From the NCBI GenBank assembly GCA_018292915.2, contig JACVVK020000032.1:2525001-2589000 (forward strand): a stretch of DNA of 64,000 bases. The letters run 5' to 3'. A program made the position numbers and the translations under genes. Below, piece by piece: positions 1 to 12,959 of the stretch. Source of the stretch: Batillaria attramentaria (lineage: Eukaryota; Mollusca; Gastropoda; Batillariidae). The notes under the pieces are model-generated. The model worked only from the letters and a program-made list of their open reading frames with translations. It made no database searches and was not told the DNA's origin. Numbering within the stretch: the stretch's first letter is position 1; each line of letters begins with the position of its first letter.

Positions 1-444
1 TCATTTTTCAGCCTAAACTCGGTACGTGTCGGCGGCCACAGTTGGGTAAGCGGCTTAGTGTCAGCACCACTCGAGCACGAGTCTTGCGATCCGCCGTCAC
101 TCGTTACAGCATTCCCTCCTGATTCCATTCAAAACCTCCAGGCATTTTCTTTTTTTTCATCCAGTGCCACGGGCTGGCACCTCAACCGGCAGCATTCTTG
201 TCCAGAGAATGAGGGGCCATGCTTTCAGTCAGAGCTCCAGATTTTTTTTTTTTTTTTTGATGTAGCGAATTAGGAGTGTTGTAATCTGGAAAAGGGAGCC
301 TGTATGGAGCTTTCATACCCACCTCCATTTGTTGCTGAGCCTGTTTTGACAGCGTGTTGAGAAGGGTACTTAATATGCTAAAAGGTGATTATTGAGTGCC
401 CGTGTGTTTGTGGTTTATTTCACGGTCTTGGGTACGCGTGAGCC

Positions 445-445
<1 letters not shown>
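1..445. other. Unique sequence, no gene recognised
   Basis: No repeat family or coding exon is apparent. An 18-base T run lies near 241-258. The short plus-strand ORF at 58-273 has no recognisable domain and reads through the T run. Confidence 0.5.
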
Positions 446-448
<3 letters not shown>

Positions 449-517
<69 letters not shown>

Positions 518-549
518 GGGAAAGCACAGACAGACAGACAGACACACAC

Positions 550-601
<52 letters not shown>
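449..601. repeat. Compound microsatellite (CT)n-(AC)n
   Basis: A (CT)n block is followed by (AC)n, a short CAGA block and a second longer (AC)n. Overlapping ORFs on both strands are translations of this repeat and are not genes. Confidence 0.97.
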
Positions 602-602
<1 letters not shown>

Positions 603-945
603 GGTATTCGGACACATGCACACACAAAGTGCACTTCCATTTAGCAAATTCAGCAGGCTGCATTCCGATGTCGCACCTGCATCGTTTATTTCACACCTGA
701 AGATGCGATGCAGCGGCAGTACCTGTACTGACGTGTTCTGGAAGTGGGTCCTCACTCCTGGCCAGCCATTTCTATCTCCTAAATACATGTGTTCCATTGT
801 GCTCTTTGTTTTGTTGGCATCAGTGATTGTTTCGTAGCGGCTGTCGCAAGTGCTGCTGGTTTTGTTGGCTAGAGTCGTGTTGGTGGCTGCTTCAGTTTAC
901 TGCTGAATTCAACTTTTTATTGTCTGTTTCCGTAGAAGGCTGCAT
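602..945. other. Unique sequence, no gene recognised
   Basis: No repeat shared with the rest of the window was seen. The plus-strand ORF at 616-837 has no recognisable motif. Confidence 0.4.
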
Positions 946-1188
946 ATAATAATAATAATAATGGCATTAATATAGGCGATTTATCCCAACTATTTGGCTC
1001 AAAGCGCCGCGAGCTAAACCCAACATGCACGCTCACGCGAATCACACGCAATCTCTCACACGCTCACACAAACACATTACAATCACGTGGTGCGCAGGGC
1101 CAGCTCGGCAATTTAAGTGTCGGAAGTTTAGCATTGCATTTATTTTTTTCATTCTGTGGGCTGAACATTTCCCAGGCAGACATATCAT
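946..1188 (+). repeat. Dispersed repeat family R1, copy 1
   Basis: This segment opens with an AAT tract and matches 13866-14110 over about 240 bp. Shared landmarks are GGCTCAAAGCGCCGCGA, CAATCACGTGGTGCG and GCATTTATTT in the same order. The AAT run at one end suggests a retroposon whose simple-repeat tail lies on the left (element on the minus strand), but no target duplication was identified. The family is unassigned. Confidence 0.7.
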
Positions 1189-1302
1189 ATGTCAGTCCTC
1201 TGCTTGTGACCCTCTCTTTACTGACCAGGATGTGGAGGCCACGAACACGCATAGGTAGCCTAGACCAATCACTATAATGTATGGTGCGGGCTTCTGAAAG
1301 GG

Positions 1303-1817
1303 TGGGGGGGGGGGGGGGGGAGTAGGGATAGAGCGTTAGACTCCCAATGCTCGGGTCGTGAGTTCGAATCCCGGCTGGGGTCAAATATGGTGGGGGGGGG
1401 GGGGGGGGGGAGGAGTAGGGATAGAGCGTTGGACTCCCAATGCTCGGGTCGTGAGTTCGAATCCCGGCTGGGGTCAAATATGGTGGGGGGGGGGGGGGGA
1501 GTAGGGATAGAGCGTTGGACTCCCAATGCTCGGGTCGTGAGTTCGAATCCCGGCTGGGGTCAAATGTGGTGGGGGGGGGGGGGAGTAGGGATAGAGCGTT
1601 GGACTCCCAATGCTCGGGTCGTGAGTTCGAATCCCGGCTGGGGTCAAATATGGTGGGGGGAGTAGGGATAGAGCGTTGGACTCCCAATGTTCGGGTCGTG
1701 AGTTCGAATCCCGGCTGGGGTCAAATATGGTGCTGGCCTTTTTCTCGTTCCCCCGTCTTTGATATCACGCTTATGTGGTGGAGAAGGACGTTAAACTCCC
1801 AAAACACCCACCCACAC
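1303..1817 (+). mobile_element. SINE-A with five tandem tRNA-like heads
   Basis: Five copies of a tRNA-like module start near 1322, 1414, 1501, 1584 and 1662. Each carries the B-box-like GAGTTCGAATCC and ends in CAAATATGG or CAAATGTGG. The modules are separated by G runs of about 18, 20, 16, 14 and 6 bases. Only the last module continues into the ordinary SINE-A body (TTTGATATCACGCTTATG, then GGACGTTAAACTCCC) and the CACCCACCCA tail. The A-box half seen in normal copies (TGGCCGAATGG) is replaced by G-run plus AGTAGGGATAGAGCG, so the Pol III promoters are probably incomplete. The ORFs crossing here are incidental. Confidence 0.9.
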
Positions 1818-2481
1818 ACCGCTTCTGAAAGGTCGACGGTCATAATTATCTGAATGGATAGTGTTAAACATGAATCTCAAAATGGAAGTGTAAACATCAA
1901 CAAACGCTAAACCTCAAAACAAGACAACAACACAAGACAACAACACAAAACCGTGACAACAACACAACACAATAAGCAAACACACAAACAAGCACAGAAG
2001 GGGCGGGTGGGGCGGAAGGGGTGGGGAGGGGGGAGATAGGAGCGTCCCGCGTCAGTCCAAACTTTCCTCATCGATTACTCCCATCCCCCGGACTGTCGCT
2101 GCTTGATTCGGAGCCGCGCTTCAACTCTGCTTCCGTGGTGGCTCACGGGGTCCGTGGCGGGAACCCTCGCCCTCTCCTCGTCTACCTAGTGGCCGAGTGG
2201 CCGCACCTGCGCTCTCCGTTGTCGACAGGCTCAGCGTGGTGCCAGTGTCCAGAGCCGTCCACAAGAGTCCAAGTGTCCAGACCCCTCTTGTCCAGCGCTG
2301 TCTGGCCTCGGAGTGTCCAGGGCCCTTGACAGAGATGTCGCTACAGGAGCTGGCTGGACCCGAGGCGGTGCTAATGAGACAGTTGTGTGGGAGGACGCAG
2401 CAGGCAGTCCCTAATTGGTCCATTGCTTTGTATTGTGGCAGCTTTGGAGTTTGGGTTTTGTCGGGGGGGAGTCTGGGTTGT

Positions 2482-2485
<4 letters not shown>
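1818..2485. other. No gene recognised
   Basis: An AACAAC-rich stretch (about 1900-2000) is followed by moderately GC-rich sequence at 2000-2460. ORFs on both strands in 2021-2423 show no recognisable domain. This could be promoter or UTR sequence, but nothing supports that specifically. Confidence 0.35.
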
Positions 2486-3113
<628 letters not shown>

Positions 3114-3246
3114 CATTGATCATGTCTCTGATCTCATGTGTTATACGATGCAAAAAGTGTGCGTACGACGGGCAAAGCCTATGTCGCACAGGAAAGTCAT
3201 TCAGATTCAAACGTCTGGGAGAAACATGAGAGGGAAAAGTATTCGC

Positions 3247-3249
<3 letters not shown>

Positions 3250-3342
<93 letters not shown>
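3250..3342. repeat. (AC)n microsatellite
   Basis: About 46 uninterrupted AC units. Confidence 0.98.
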
Positions 3343-3671
3343 AGGCTCTTTTTTTTCGGTTTTGGCCCAGTATGCGTAAATCAGGCAAGATTAACGGTTC
3401 CTTTGCGGTTCTGTTGCAGCATACACAAGTATAATCAAAATGCAACGCTCCCACTGAGCCAAATTTAAATCCGTGAAGACATAAATATAATTTTTTTTTT
3501 CTTTTTAGTGAGGTCACTCTTGCACAACCCTAAACTGACTTGGTAAGAATTGAGTTAAACCCTCCAACACCCGTCTACTAGAGGTTCAGAACACAATGAG
3601 ACTGCAACAGACAAATCAAACTTGTTTGAAATTGTTTTCAGCTACAGAGTCTACTTTGGGGTGGGGGGCGG

Positions 3672-3823
3672 GGTTAACGTCCTTTTCCACCACATACGGG
3701 TGATATCAAAGACGGGGCAACGATGAAAAAGCCAGCACAAATATTTGGCCCCAGCCGGGATATGAACTCAAGACACGAGCATGACATGTCCAACGCTCTA
3801 CCATTCGGCCACCCCGGCTCCCC
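3672..3823 (-). mobile_element. SINE-A, near full length
   Basis: The minus-strand order is head (ATGGTAGAGCGTTGGACAT), a degenerate B-box, TATTTGTGCTGGCTTTTTCA, TTTGATATCACCCGTATG and GGACGTTAAC. The direct repeat CTACTTT at 3651-3657 and 3823-3829 is a likely target-site duplication. Confidence 0.9.
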
Positions 3824-3937
3824 TACTTTAGTTGAAAAATGACAAGTACTGAGACAGCTACTGTAGATTAGCATTACTTTTTTTTCAAACTATAAAGTTA
3901 GCAAATCATGGTGTCAACAAACACCTAGACCGTTTGT

Positions 3938-3951
3938 GCGCGCGCGCGTGG

Positions 3952-3999
<48 letters not shown>

Positions 4000-4008
4000 G
4001 CGTGTGTG
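3938..4008. repeat. (GT)n microsatellite with GC-rich start
   Basis: A GCGC block followed by (GT)n. Confidence 0.97.
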
Positions 4009-4985
4009 TTGTTTGTTTTTGTTTTTGATTTTTTGCACCAGCTTTAAAAAGATTATTTAAAGCAAATCGATGACAAGTGTACTAAAAATAATGTAACAGT
4101 TCCGTTAATTTCTTGTCACTGATCTGACGCATGATTTCATTTCAGGCAGCGCAAACGACAGCAAGGGAAGTATTTCTTAAATGGATTTAATCAAATTTGA
4201 TTTAATTTGAATTGATTTGATTTAATTTGTTTTGATTTGATTCAGTTTTGTTATTTTTTATATAGTTGTGTTTACTTTGATTTAGATTTGGTTAATTCCG
4301 TTTTATTTCGTTTATTTTTTTCATTTCGCTTTATTTGGTATAACGATAATTTTTTGTTGAAATGTATAGGCCAATCAGTTCAGTCTGCGTAATTAAGCCC
4401 TGATTAAGTTTTGCTTTGTTCGTTTGTTTTCACTTTCCTAAAGCTCAAATATCAAGTTATATGATCGTACTTGATTGTGTTGTCATTATTTCATCAAATT
4501 AGTGCAAGAATAATATTTTATAGCATTCCACCCCAATGAACAGTTCTATCTCGTAAAAGATTATTATTTTACAGCCTTTATTTCGATCAGTTCGGGGTTT
4601 TTTTTTGTTCGATTTTTATTCACACACATCCCGTAAACATCTAAACAGATTTACTGTAATGAAGTTCATGAAACTGTTTCATCCGACGAGCACACACTCA
4701 ATATGATTACAGTTAATAGGTTACATTAAAACAGCTCCAGTGAATCATTTGATGTTATTCGTATATATTATTTGGTGGGATTCCGTGAAGGGGGAGGGTG
4801 TGTGTGTGGGGGGGGGGGGGGGGCAAAGTTGCCCAGCAACTTTTGAGACTGAAAAGCTGCAAACACGGATGTGGGTGTCAATTTTAGTGATTTTGAGATT
4901 TGTTGTTGTTGTTGTTGCATTTTCAGGTCGTTACTGAAACAACTACAGTAATACATCTTCTGTAAAAGTTCCTAGGCTGAATGTA
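4009..4985. other. AT-rich intergenic sequence
   Basis: No exon is recognisable. A degenerate TTTGAT/TTTAAT tract at about 4176-4330 resembles the TTTGA tail near 61070 and may be an old retroposon tail. A G run lies at about 4807-4823. Confidence 0.45.
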
Positions 4986-4991
4986 GCTTAT

Positions 4992-5020
4992 AAACAACAA
5001 CAACAACAACAACAACAACC

Positions 5021-5051
<31 letters not shown>

Positions 5052-5065
5052 CGCTTGTGTGTGTG

Positions 5066-5108
<43 letters not shown>
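4992..5108. repeat. (CAA)n then (GTGC)n microsatellite
   Basis: About 20 CAA/AAC units with one CCA interruption, followed by GT and a GTGC tetranucleotide run. Confidence 0.97.
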
Positions 5109-5840
5109 TCTATAGTCTTTGACCTTGTCCCCTCCTATCCTAAACCTCTTTCCATTGCACTACCCTAACCCTTTCCTCCCAAACATCCTTTAACCCCCCT
5201 CCCCCCACCCTAACCTCACCCCCCACCCCCCACTCCTACCCCAATCCTCTTCCCTTATCCCCCACCTCCTCCGTTTCTTCCTTCACAATGTCTGTTTTTG
5301 CCCCCGGAACCTCCATACATGACTAATCTGTTCAAGACGGCACAGCTAATGCTGGATTAACCGCCACTCCGTGAGCATGGAGTGGCGGTAGAAAGTATTC
5401 CGGGCCGAAAATTCAGTCGTCTGCCTTGGGGGCGAGATTTTCTGCCTGCTCAGTCGCCGCACCACCACCAACTACAACTTGCAAGCCCCCTCTCTCCGAC
5501 CCCTCTTGCCAAATCTGCTCCGAGAGCTCCCTAGTTTGGTTTTTGGTTTTATCTGACTGCCTCGGAGGAGGAGCGGCGGAAAAAAGTCAGTAGTGGCTCT
5601 GCAAAAAGTACTTCAATTCCGGGCTCATTGCTCGAATTAAGCGCAAGTATGAGAGGGAGAAAAAAAAAAAAGTACCCGGAGGGCATAGGGCGGACTATCT
5701 CTTAAAAAAAAAAAGGGGGGGGGGGAAGGGGGTGTGTGTGGGTACGGGGGAGGTGAAGAGACTAGAGTAACACATGCTTCAAAATGGCCGCATAGCGAGA
5801 CAAAACAGTCGCATAGCGAGACAAAACGTACGTACACCCC
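5109..5840. other. Pyrimidine-rich then unique sequence
   Basis: 5120-5290 is C/T-rich. 5320-5640 is mixed, includes a small GCCACTCCGTGAGCATGGAGTGGC inverted repeat near 5360-5385 (written here as one arm, spacer and second arm in 24 bases: arms are GCCACTCC and GGAGTGGC), and contains no recognised exon. Poly-A and poly-G tracts follow at 5640-5730. Confidence 0.4.
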
Positions 5841-6170
5841 CCCCCCCCCCACACACACACACAAACCCCCCCCCCAAAAAAAAAAAAAACAAACAAAACA
5901 ACCCACAAAAACAGTTTAAAACACACACAGACACACAAACACACACACACAAACAAAACAAAACAACAACAAAAAACAAAAATAAAACAACAACAACCAT
6001 AAAACAAAAACAAAACAACACAAAAACAAACTGAACAAAACAATAAACAACAACCAAAAACACCACCAACAACAAATAAAAAACACCAAGGGAATAAAAC
6101 AAAACAACAACAACAACAACAGCAACAACAACAACAACAAACCAAACAAAACAATAATTTAAAAAAAACC
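5841..6170. repeat. C-run plus CAA/AAAC low-complexity tract
   Basis: A C run is followed by an A/C-only tract rich in AAC and AAAC. The ORFs on both strands (poly Val/Phe/Cys or Lys/Thr/Asn) are products of this composition. Confidence 0.95.
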
Positions 6171-6437
6171 AAAGAAATAATACGTCGGCGGAAAAAAAGA
6201 TCGCCACCTACGGATATGTGGACGTAAATCCTTTTTCTCTCTCTTCTTTCTTTATTTATTCATTGCGTCTTATTGTCTCTTGTCGGTCTCATTTTCTGCT
6301 AATACAACTTCACAATCCGTTAGTCTGAGTACGTACACACACGTATAGGGGCTCGGTATTTCATCACGACAAAAACAAAAAGAAAACAAGAAGAAAAAAA
6401 AAAGGGGGGGGGGGAACAGGGTCGGTTTTTAGTCGCC

Positions 6438-6536
6438 GTGTGTGTGTGTGTGTGTGTGTGCGTGCGTGCGTGTGTGTGTGTGTGCGTGTGTGTGTGTGCG
6501 GGCGCGCGCGTGCGCGTCCCCCCCCCCCCCCCCCCC
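6438..6536. repeat. (GT)n microsatellite ending in C run
   Basis: GT/GC-rich repeat ending in a C homopolymer of about 17 bases at 6518-6536. Confidence 0.95.
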
Positions 6537-6899
6537 AATAAGCATTCCACCTCTCTGTAATTGTCGTTCAATCTCGTCAGATTGCTATGCTAACGTTCAT
6601 TCCAAAATTGCAATCAGCCATCAAGAATGCAAAAGTGCACTTGGAAAAAGGCTTGGTTTGAAAGGAAACAAGAGAACAAACTAACATCATGTAATTATTT
6701 CTCCCCCAAAACACCCACATCATCATCTGGTTAACACAATAGAATTTCGCCAGGCATCCTGGGGCTGGAGCGTTGAAACACTTTATTTTAATATTACTAT
6801 TTTTTTGTGTACGCTAAAAGCTTGTGAAACTTTACTACCATGGAAACAGGCGTTTCAGTGAAGAAGAAGACTTTAATTATTTCAAACAAAACACACGTC

Positions 6900-6952
<53 letters not shown>

Positions 6953-7565
6953 CTTAGAGACAAACTGGCGGGAAAATTGCAAAATAACTAACTGGAAATT
7001 TCGCAAAAAGAGAATATTATTAAATTAAAAAGAAGAAGAAGAAGCAGAAAAAAAATCCTGAAGTCTGTAGATGCCAGAAGTATGTAGGATAATTTTGTTC
7101 CCGTCTCTCTTAGTTTTAATGTTTTGGGTGTCTGAAACGCTTATGAATTCAAACGTACAAATTGCCATATCGCATAACTTCTCACGGTTGTTCTTCTTCC
7201 CAGTACGGATGTCAGCCAGAGTGTCTTCATTATGCATAAAAATGTACTCTTTATTAAAACTTTTTTTTTTCAACAAAACCGGCCGTTAGAAACCGTCTTG
7301 CTTTGGGCAGCTTCAGTCAACTTGATAGGTTTTCATCAAATGGCAGTTTAAAATTCAAGCGCATTTTCCTCGAGTGAACAGCAAAGTTGCTGGAGTTTTA
7401 CAAACGACATTTTCCCGGCCCAGACGGGAAGCTGGAAGCGCTAAACATGTCTCCTGAGTCAGAAGAGTGGTGTTTGTCGTCTGGTGAGAGTGACTTCCTC
7501 TTTCCCTTGGAATCGCAGACAAGATCATTGAGCAAACGAGAAAAAAGTGGAAAGCGAGAGAGTTA
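6537..7565. other. No gene recognised; contains (CAA)n
   Basis: A (CAA)n run of about 18 units at 6899-6953 lies in AT-rich sequence. The 7071-7289 and 7355-7696 ORFs have no recognisable motifs. Confidence 0.45.
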
Positions 7566-7601
7566 TGGTGGTGGTGGTGGTGGTGGTGCGTGCATGCGTG
7601 C

Positions 7602-7642
<41 letters not shown>

Positions 7643-8447
7643 GGGGGGGGGGGTGATGGTGGTCAATGAAAGAGAGAATGGGGGAAATGATGACAAAAAA
7701 AATCGGACAAGGGATTTTTGAGGAGGTGGTTGGAGGGTGGGGGTAGGGGTGGGAGGGGGAAGGGGGGGGGAGCTTTACACAGAAGGGGTTGGATGGAGGT
7801 TGCTGACCGACGAAAAGATTGGACAAGAGGGTCTGTGCAAAGAAGAAGAAAGAAGTAGGGGTGGAGGAAGGGGGTGTTGATGGAGGGAGGGGGAGGGCTG
7901 AAGGACAGAAGGGGCTGGATGGAGGTGGGAAGAGAGGGCGGGGGTTGGGTGGAGGAGGTGGGGAGAGTGGGGGGGGGGATGGATGGCCTCTCCCAGAACA
8001 AGGGACAGAGACCAGTCATCCGTTATTTAGTCATGCCGTCATCCTCAGTAGCTAATCACATTGTCTGCCTCTCCCACACATGATAATTATACGTGACAGT
8101 GTCGTTACTGGCAGCCTGGCCGTGCAAGAGGCTTCAGTCAAAATGGCGGATTTTTTTTTCGCAGCCCTAACGGCAGCCATTCGAAAGTTTTCAATCCGAT
8201 ATCTGAAATCTGAAATCTGCCAGCATGCACACTCCTTTAACTTGTGTAGTAGCGCTTTAAACCGTTTTATGTTGTGTGTGTGTTTTTTTAAGTTTTTTTT
8301 TTTTAGGGGGGGGGGATGGGGGGGATGGGGGGGGGGGGGGTTAAGTGACACAGACAAAGCGAAATCCAGTAAAAGATAGTGCCGAACGTGTCCATTTTCA
8401 AACCAGCGATTTAATTTAAAGATATCAATGCTACCAAAATTTCCTAG
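7566..8447. repeat. GGT/GT/G-rich low-complexity region
   Basis: (GGT)n, (GT)n and G runs at 7566-7655 are followed by a G/A-rich strand-asymmetric stretch to about 7990, unique sequence at 8000-8280, and G runs at 8305-8340. No exon is recognised. Confidence 0.7.
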
Positions 8448-8566
8448 GACATAATAATAATAATAATATTAATAATAATAATTGTAGAGCGCAGACTCTG
8501 TAGATACGACTCATTGCGCTAACACACACACAGACACACACAGACACACACCGTCACACACACCGT

Positions 8567-8661
<95 letters not shown>

Positions 8662-8985
8662 CACCGCCACCACCACCATCAGAGATCTCACACAACCTCT
8701 CACTGACACCAATACACACACTGAAAAAAACTGATGGGTTAGACGACAAAAGGCATGACGGATAAGGTAAGCCTTAAAGTATGATCTGAAATGGGCCAGT
8801 GTGAGCAGATTACGTAGTTCGGTTGGCAGCGGGTTCCAGACATGTAGGGCTAAAAAAAAAAAAAAAAAATTGAAGGAGCGCTCTCTCTCTTGTTGTACAT
8901 GTAAGAGAAAGCGGCGGTCGCCGTTTGTCAACCAAAGAACGACTTTCACTAACTCGCTACTATAACTGAAAGAAATGTGCATTCG
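8448..8985 (-). mobile_element. Non-LTR retrotransposon 3' end
   Basis: On the minus strand, 8756-8850 encodes a run containing WNPLPTELRN followed by FRSYFKAYL. This is the pattern seen at the C-terminus of many LINE ORF2 proteins (W-N-x-L-P then a basic F-K-x-x-L). Downstream on the same strand come a TG expansion in the presumed 3' UTR (8519-8660), then ACAGAGTCTGCGCTCTACAA and a TTA/TAA simple-repeat tail at 8448-8483. The fragment is 5' truncated, and a T/A homopolymer at 8852-8869 interrupts it. I infer a CR1/L2-like clade only from this C-terminal pattern. Confidence 0.75.
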
Positions 8986-9062
8986 TATAATTTATTTCAA
9001 ATACATGGCTTTATCAGAGACGTATGATCGTCAAAACTTTTGAATGGAAGCGTGGAAGCAGC

Positions 9063-9100
<38 letters not shown>

Positions 9101-10735
9101 GGGGGTGGAGGTGGGGTGGGGGTGTAGGATAGCCGCCATCTTGCTGAACCCTCGAAAAGATGATGGCGTACGAGACTGAGAGAGACGGGACCTTTTGCTC
9201 TACCCTGGCATTCGCACGAAACCATAGCAACTTTCATTCGAGCTGTGATTCGGGAAGCCACCCAAGGACAACAAGCCTGCTGGTAGGAAAAATAAATTTT
9301 CTGATGAACGGCGCGATAAAAAGTTAACTCGCCGAACTGGTGTATAGAGTATGTGACTTTTCTGGCGCTTGTTTCGTTCAAATACCACAGTAAATTGCCT
9401 GTTTTGTAAAGCTTAGTTAACAAGAGTCGTTTTCTTCCTTTGTTTTTTTCCCCCCCGAATCTTGATAGTATTAGAGGCAACGTAACACTCGTTGATGTCA
9501 ATATGCAATATGCTTTATTTAGAACCTTCTTCGGGATCAGCGCTGAGGAAGATGTAAATCTGTACACTGACAGAATAGTTGTGATGTTTTTACTAGTACT
9601 CAGAAAAAAAGTCCTCGCTTTTTTTTCCTGCTTCAGACTACAACGGATACTGACACCCTAACAACACCCTAAACAAAAAAAAACTTACTATGTACCTTAT
9701 CATCTAACTCATTATGTCACTCAAAATTAAAACGTGAAAACGACCAAAAAAAAAAAAAAAAAAAAAAGGGAGGGGGGGGGGGGGGGAAAAAGCTGGTGAC
9801 GAACCAGCTTTTAATGCTGTACAGATGATTTTTGTAAACGTACATGTGAAGACGAAGTGAAGGTGTAATGCATGTTTACTCACACACTCGGTTGACATGA
9901 AAGTACACGCCGTTCCCGTCAATTTACTGAATTAATCATCGTGTTCGTCTAATTATTTTTCTTGACATCTCTTACACGAACCTGGAATGCTAGAGAAAAA
10001 AAAAGAAAGAAAAGAAAAGAAAAACGCATCTACTGCTGTGGTATTAGAGTTCTCGTTAATTTCCCTCGCGACCGCTGAGTTTTTTTTTTTCCTTTTATCC
10101 TATTGAACCGACTGCGTGATTTTGTCCACGTCAACATGTTAGTTCGACCGTCTAGATCTTAAAAGAAATTCTATTACCGGTATGCGTCGGACTTTGCTCT
10201 TCTTGACAAGGCCGTAATGACAAAGACATGATTTCGCGGGAACCCGTTTTCGTCATCGCAGGGCTATAATTTGTTGCCATGCGACGGACAGGTACACACG
10301 ATGTGACGAATTTGGAGTCAGACAGCGCGCAGCGGGATGGCTTAGATCTGGCTTGCCGTGGTCGTTTTTGTTCACCTGCTTTCATGTTCCGTAATGAGTC
10401 CAAGGTGTGTCATTAACTTTTCTTTTGGCGGATAAATTCTTGAGGCGTAACTCTTTTATATGACACCCCCCACACCCCCCCCTCCTCGGAGAGCTTCGCC
10501 AACCTCCCCCCCCTCCCCCCCCCCCCCCCCCCCCCCCCGGAAATCTCACCGACTTCTGTCCCTTGTGTTCCCCTCCCTACGTTTTCAAGCTTTCAAGTTT
10601 TTACATTATTCCGTGCGCATAGTAACACCAAGAGAAATGTAATACAGAAAATCAACAAACAAAACAACAGAAGTATATTCATATTATGAGAAGGAAGAGC
10701 AAGAGAGAGAAGGGCGAGAGACAGCGCCGGCCTGA
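8986..10735. other. No gene recognised; short low-complexity tracts
   Basis: Contains (GA)n at 9067-9098, G and A runs at 9746-9787, and a C-rich block at 10463-10538 ending in a C homopolymer. The 9031-9567 minus ORF is the longest here. It passes through GA/GGT repeats and has no identifiable domain. Confidence 0.45.
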
Positions 10736-10742
10736 AGAGAGA

Positions 10743-10819
<77 letters not shown>

Positions 10820-10945
10820 GAAATGAAATGAAATCAGTGAACCTTTATTTTTCAACGGTGGAAGTTTTTCGTCCGCAAACCAGTATTACAACTTGCCATT
10901 GCTACAACTACAAAGGATAAAAAGTACACTCATAAAGACAAGAAC

Positions 10946-10993
<48 letters not shown>

Positions 10994-11050
10994 TGGAAAA
11001 TTATGACAATGGCCTAAACAAATACAAAACTGTGAAAGCTTTAATTTGAC

Positions 11051-11098
<48 letters not shown>

Positions 11099-11153
11099 TG
11101 GAAAATTATGACAATGGCCTAAACAAATACAAAACTGTGAAAGCTTTAATTTG

Positions 11154-11221
<68 letters not shown>

Positions 11222-11290
11222 TTGGAAAAAAAAAAAACCCACAATGGCCTGATGAAATACAAAAAAATGAAGGCTTTAATTTGACAAATG
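10736..11290 (-). repeat. Tandem (GA)n plus retroposon-tail units
   Basis: Four (GA)n blocks (about 10736-10817, 10951-10991, 11055-11096, 11157-11218) alternate with short single-copy-like units. Units after the second and third blocks are nearly identical (GTCTGGAAAATTATGACAAT at 10990 and 11095). The fourth is diverged. The first unit reads on the minus strand as a polyadenylation-like AAAAATAAAGGTTCACTG followed by ATTTC repeats, resembling 34099-34205 and 47323-47430. Confidence 0.88.
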
Positions 11291-12772
11291 ACAAATGAAG
11301 TTCATTTACTTCTGGAAAACATCTGCTTTTATCCCGGACTTAACCATACCGCTGCTCCCAATGGTTAATATCAAAAACGACTTCACGAAATGGAAATTCG
11401 ACACTAAACATGTTTTGAAGAAGAGCGGTCACAACAAAGAGTTAACGAACTACAATAGACTGGTCCCGCCAAAGTCTGTGCGTTGACACGTCCTTGCCGC
11501 CGCCTCCTCTCCTCCCTGTCAAAATTCTATGTTCCCCCCCAGCTTCAGCCCCTCCCAAGCAATTTCGCTTTCCCACCATCGAGCTGCCATTGTCTCTATT
11601 GGCATCTCTTCCAAGCCGTCACTACACCAGGGGCATCCTTGGTTCTGTGTCTGACACAAGGTTTGACCTCGTTCCCCTATTCTTTCGTCAAACAATCCAG
11701 CAATCCTCACTTTTTTCCCTCAAAGTCTTTACAGTGAAGATTCGGTCCTCTTCAAACTTTCAGTGTGAAACACTGCCAGCGAGCCTGATGAGACCAACAG
11801 AGAGAGAGAGAGAGAGAGCAGCAGCAGCAATCCAAGGACGGTCAACCCCTTCGCGCGAGCCAGGTCCGGCGAGCGAGCTGGAGTGGCTTCCCTTTGTCCC
11901 TGGCACCCAGGCCCCGCCCCCTACCCCCCTTCCACCCTGCTGCGAGTCGCCCCCTCTGAACAAGAGTTCCAGTAGAAAATGCGTGGCTGTCGCCGCCAGT
12001 CCCCCCCCCCCCCCAAATTAATTAGACACGCATTGCTCCTGCTGCGTCGCTGGGGCGAAACAGGGGGGCGGGGACCTCCATAATTACCACTAGCAAGCCA
12101 ACCCTGACGGCTTCTGTCCTCCAGTCCTCACTGACTGGCAAGAACTGAGACTGAACCACCCAGGCCCTGTCCCGCCGTCCGAGCTCAGACTCAGCTCAGT
12201 CCCTGCCCCCCTTGTTTGTACAGCTTAGCGCAGGGCCGAGAAGAGAAAAGCCCCCCTGTCCGTTTGTTTACTGTTTCTCGTCTTGTTCCGTTCTCTTCTT
12301 CAAGTTCCCAGCCTCGGTCCACAGCCCTCAAAAAATGGTGGACAGTCTGAGGTGGTCTGAAGCGATGCGGGCTCTGCTCGGCTACCCCTCATTCTGACGG
12401 ATTTGATCAGCACTTACATTAATCAGAGACATACATAATCTATGTCTCTGCATTAATTTTGTAGCCCGGCTTTTGAGATAACGGAAGAGCTACACTCTAC
12501 TAGTGTCAACATTTTTTTTCGCTTTTCGCTTCATTTCGGTTTTGATAATTATACAGGGTTTGATGTAGGTGTATGCGTTTGAGCTGGACAGTTAATGTGA
12601 GATGAACAATTGAAATCAAGTTATTTTTTAGTGTAGTAGTGTTCATTGTTACTCCTGTGGTGCTGGTGCAGGGGGTGAATGTGTCTCTGTGTAAGTATGT
12701 TTGTGCATTTCAACTTTTCTTTTTCGTATGACTGTGTTTGCTTCTCTAATTGAACTGAATTACACTGGAAAA

Positions 12773-12775
<3 letters not shown>
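11291..12775. other. No gene recognised
   Basis: A 175-codon plus-strand ORF at 11494-12021 crosses a (GA)n tract and ends in a C run. Its length is within chance for 64 kb and it has no recognised domain. 12050-12400 is GC-richer and could be UTR or promoter sequence. Nothing more specific is supported. Confidence 0.35.
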
Positions 12776-12810
<35 letters not shown>

Positions 12811-12868
12811 GTTCGTGAAATGTGCTGTACTTGAAAGCGTGAAAGCGCTGGTCAGTCCGCGCACGCAC

Positions 12869-12936
<68 letters not shown>
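12776..12936. repeat. (CT)n and (GT)n microsatellites
   Basis: (TC)n at 12776-12809 and (GT)n at 12871-12936, separated by about 60 bp of unique sequence. Confidence 0.96.
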
Positions 12937-12938
<2 letters not shown>

Positions 12939-12959
12939 ATAATAGTGATGATGATGCAT

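Noticed and set aside
5140..5260. Telomere-like CCCTAACCC pieces
   Set aside because: Only isolated, irregular matches in a C/T-rich stretch; no tandem TTAGGG array.
11494..12021. 175-codon plus-strand ORF as a gene
   Set aside because: It crosses a (GA)n tract and ends in a C run, has no recognisable domain, and about one ORF of this length is expected by chance in 64 kb on two strands.
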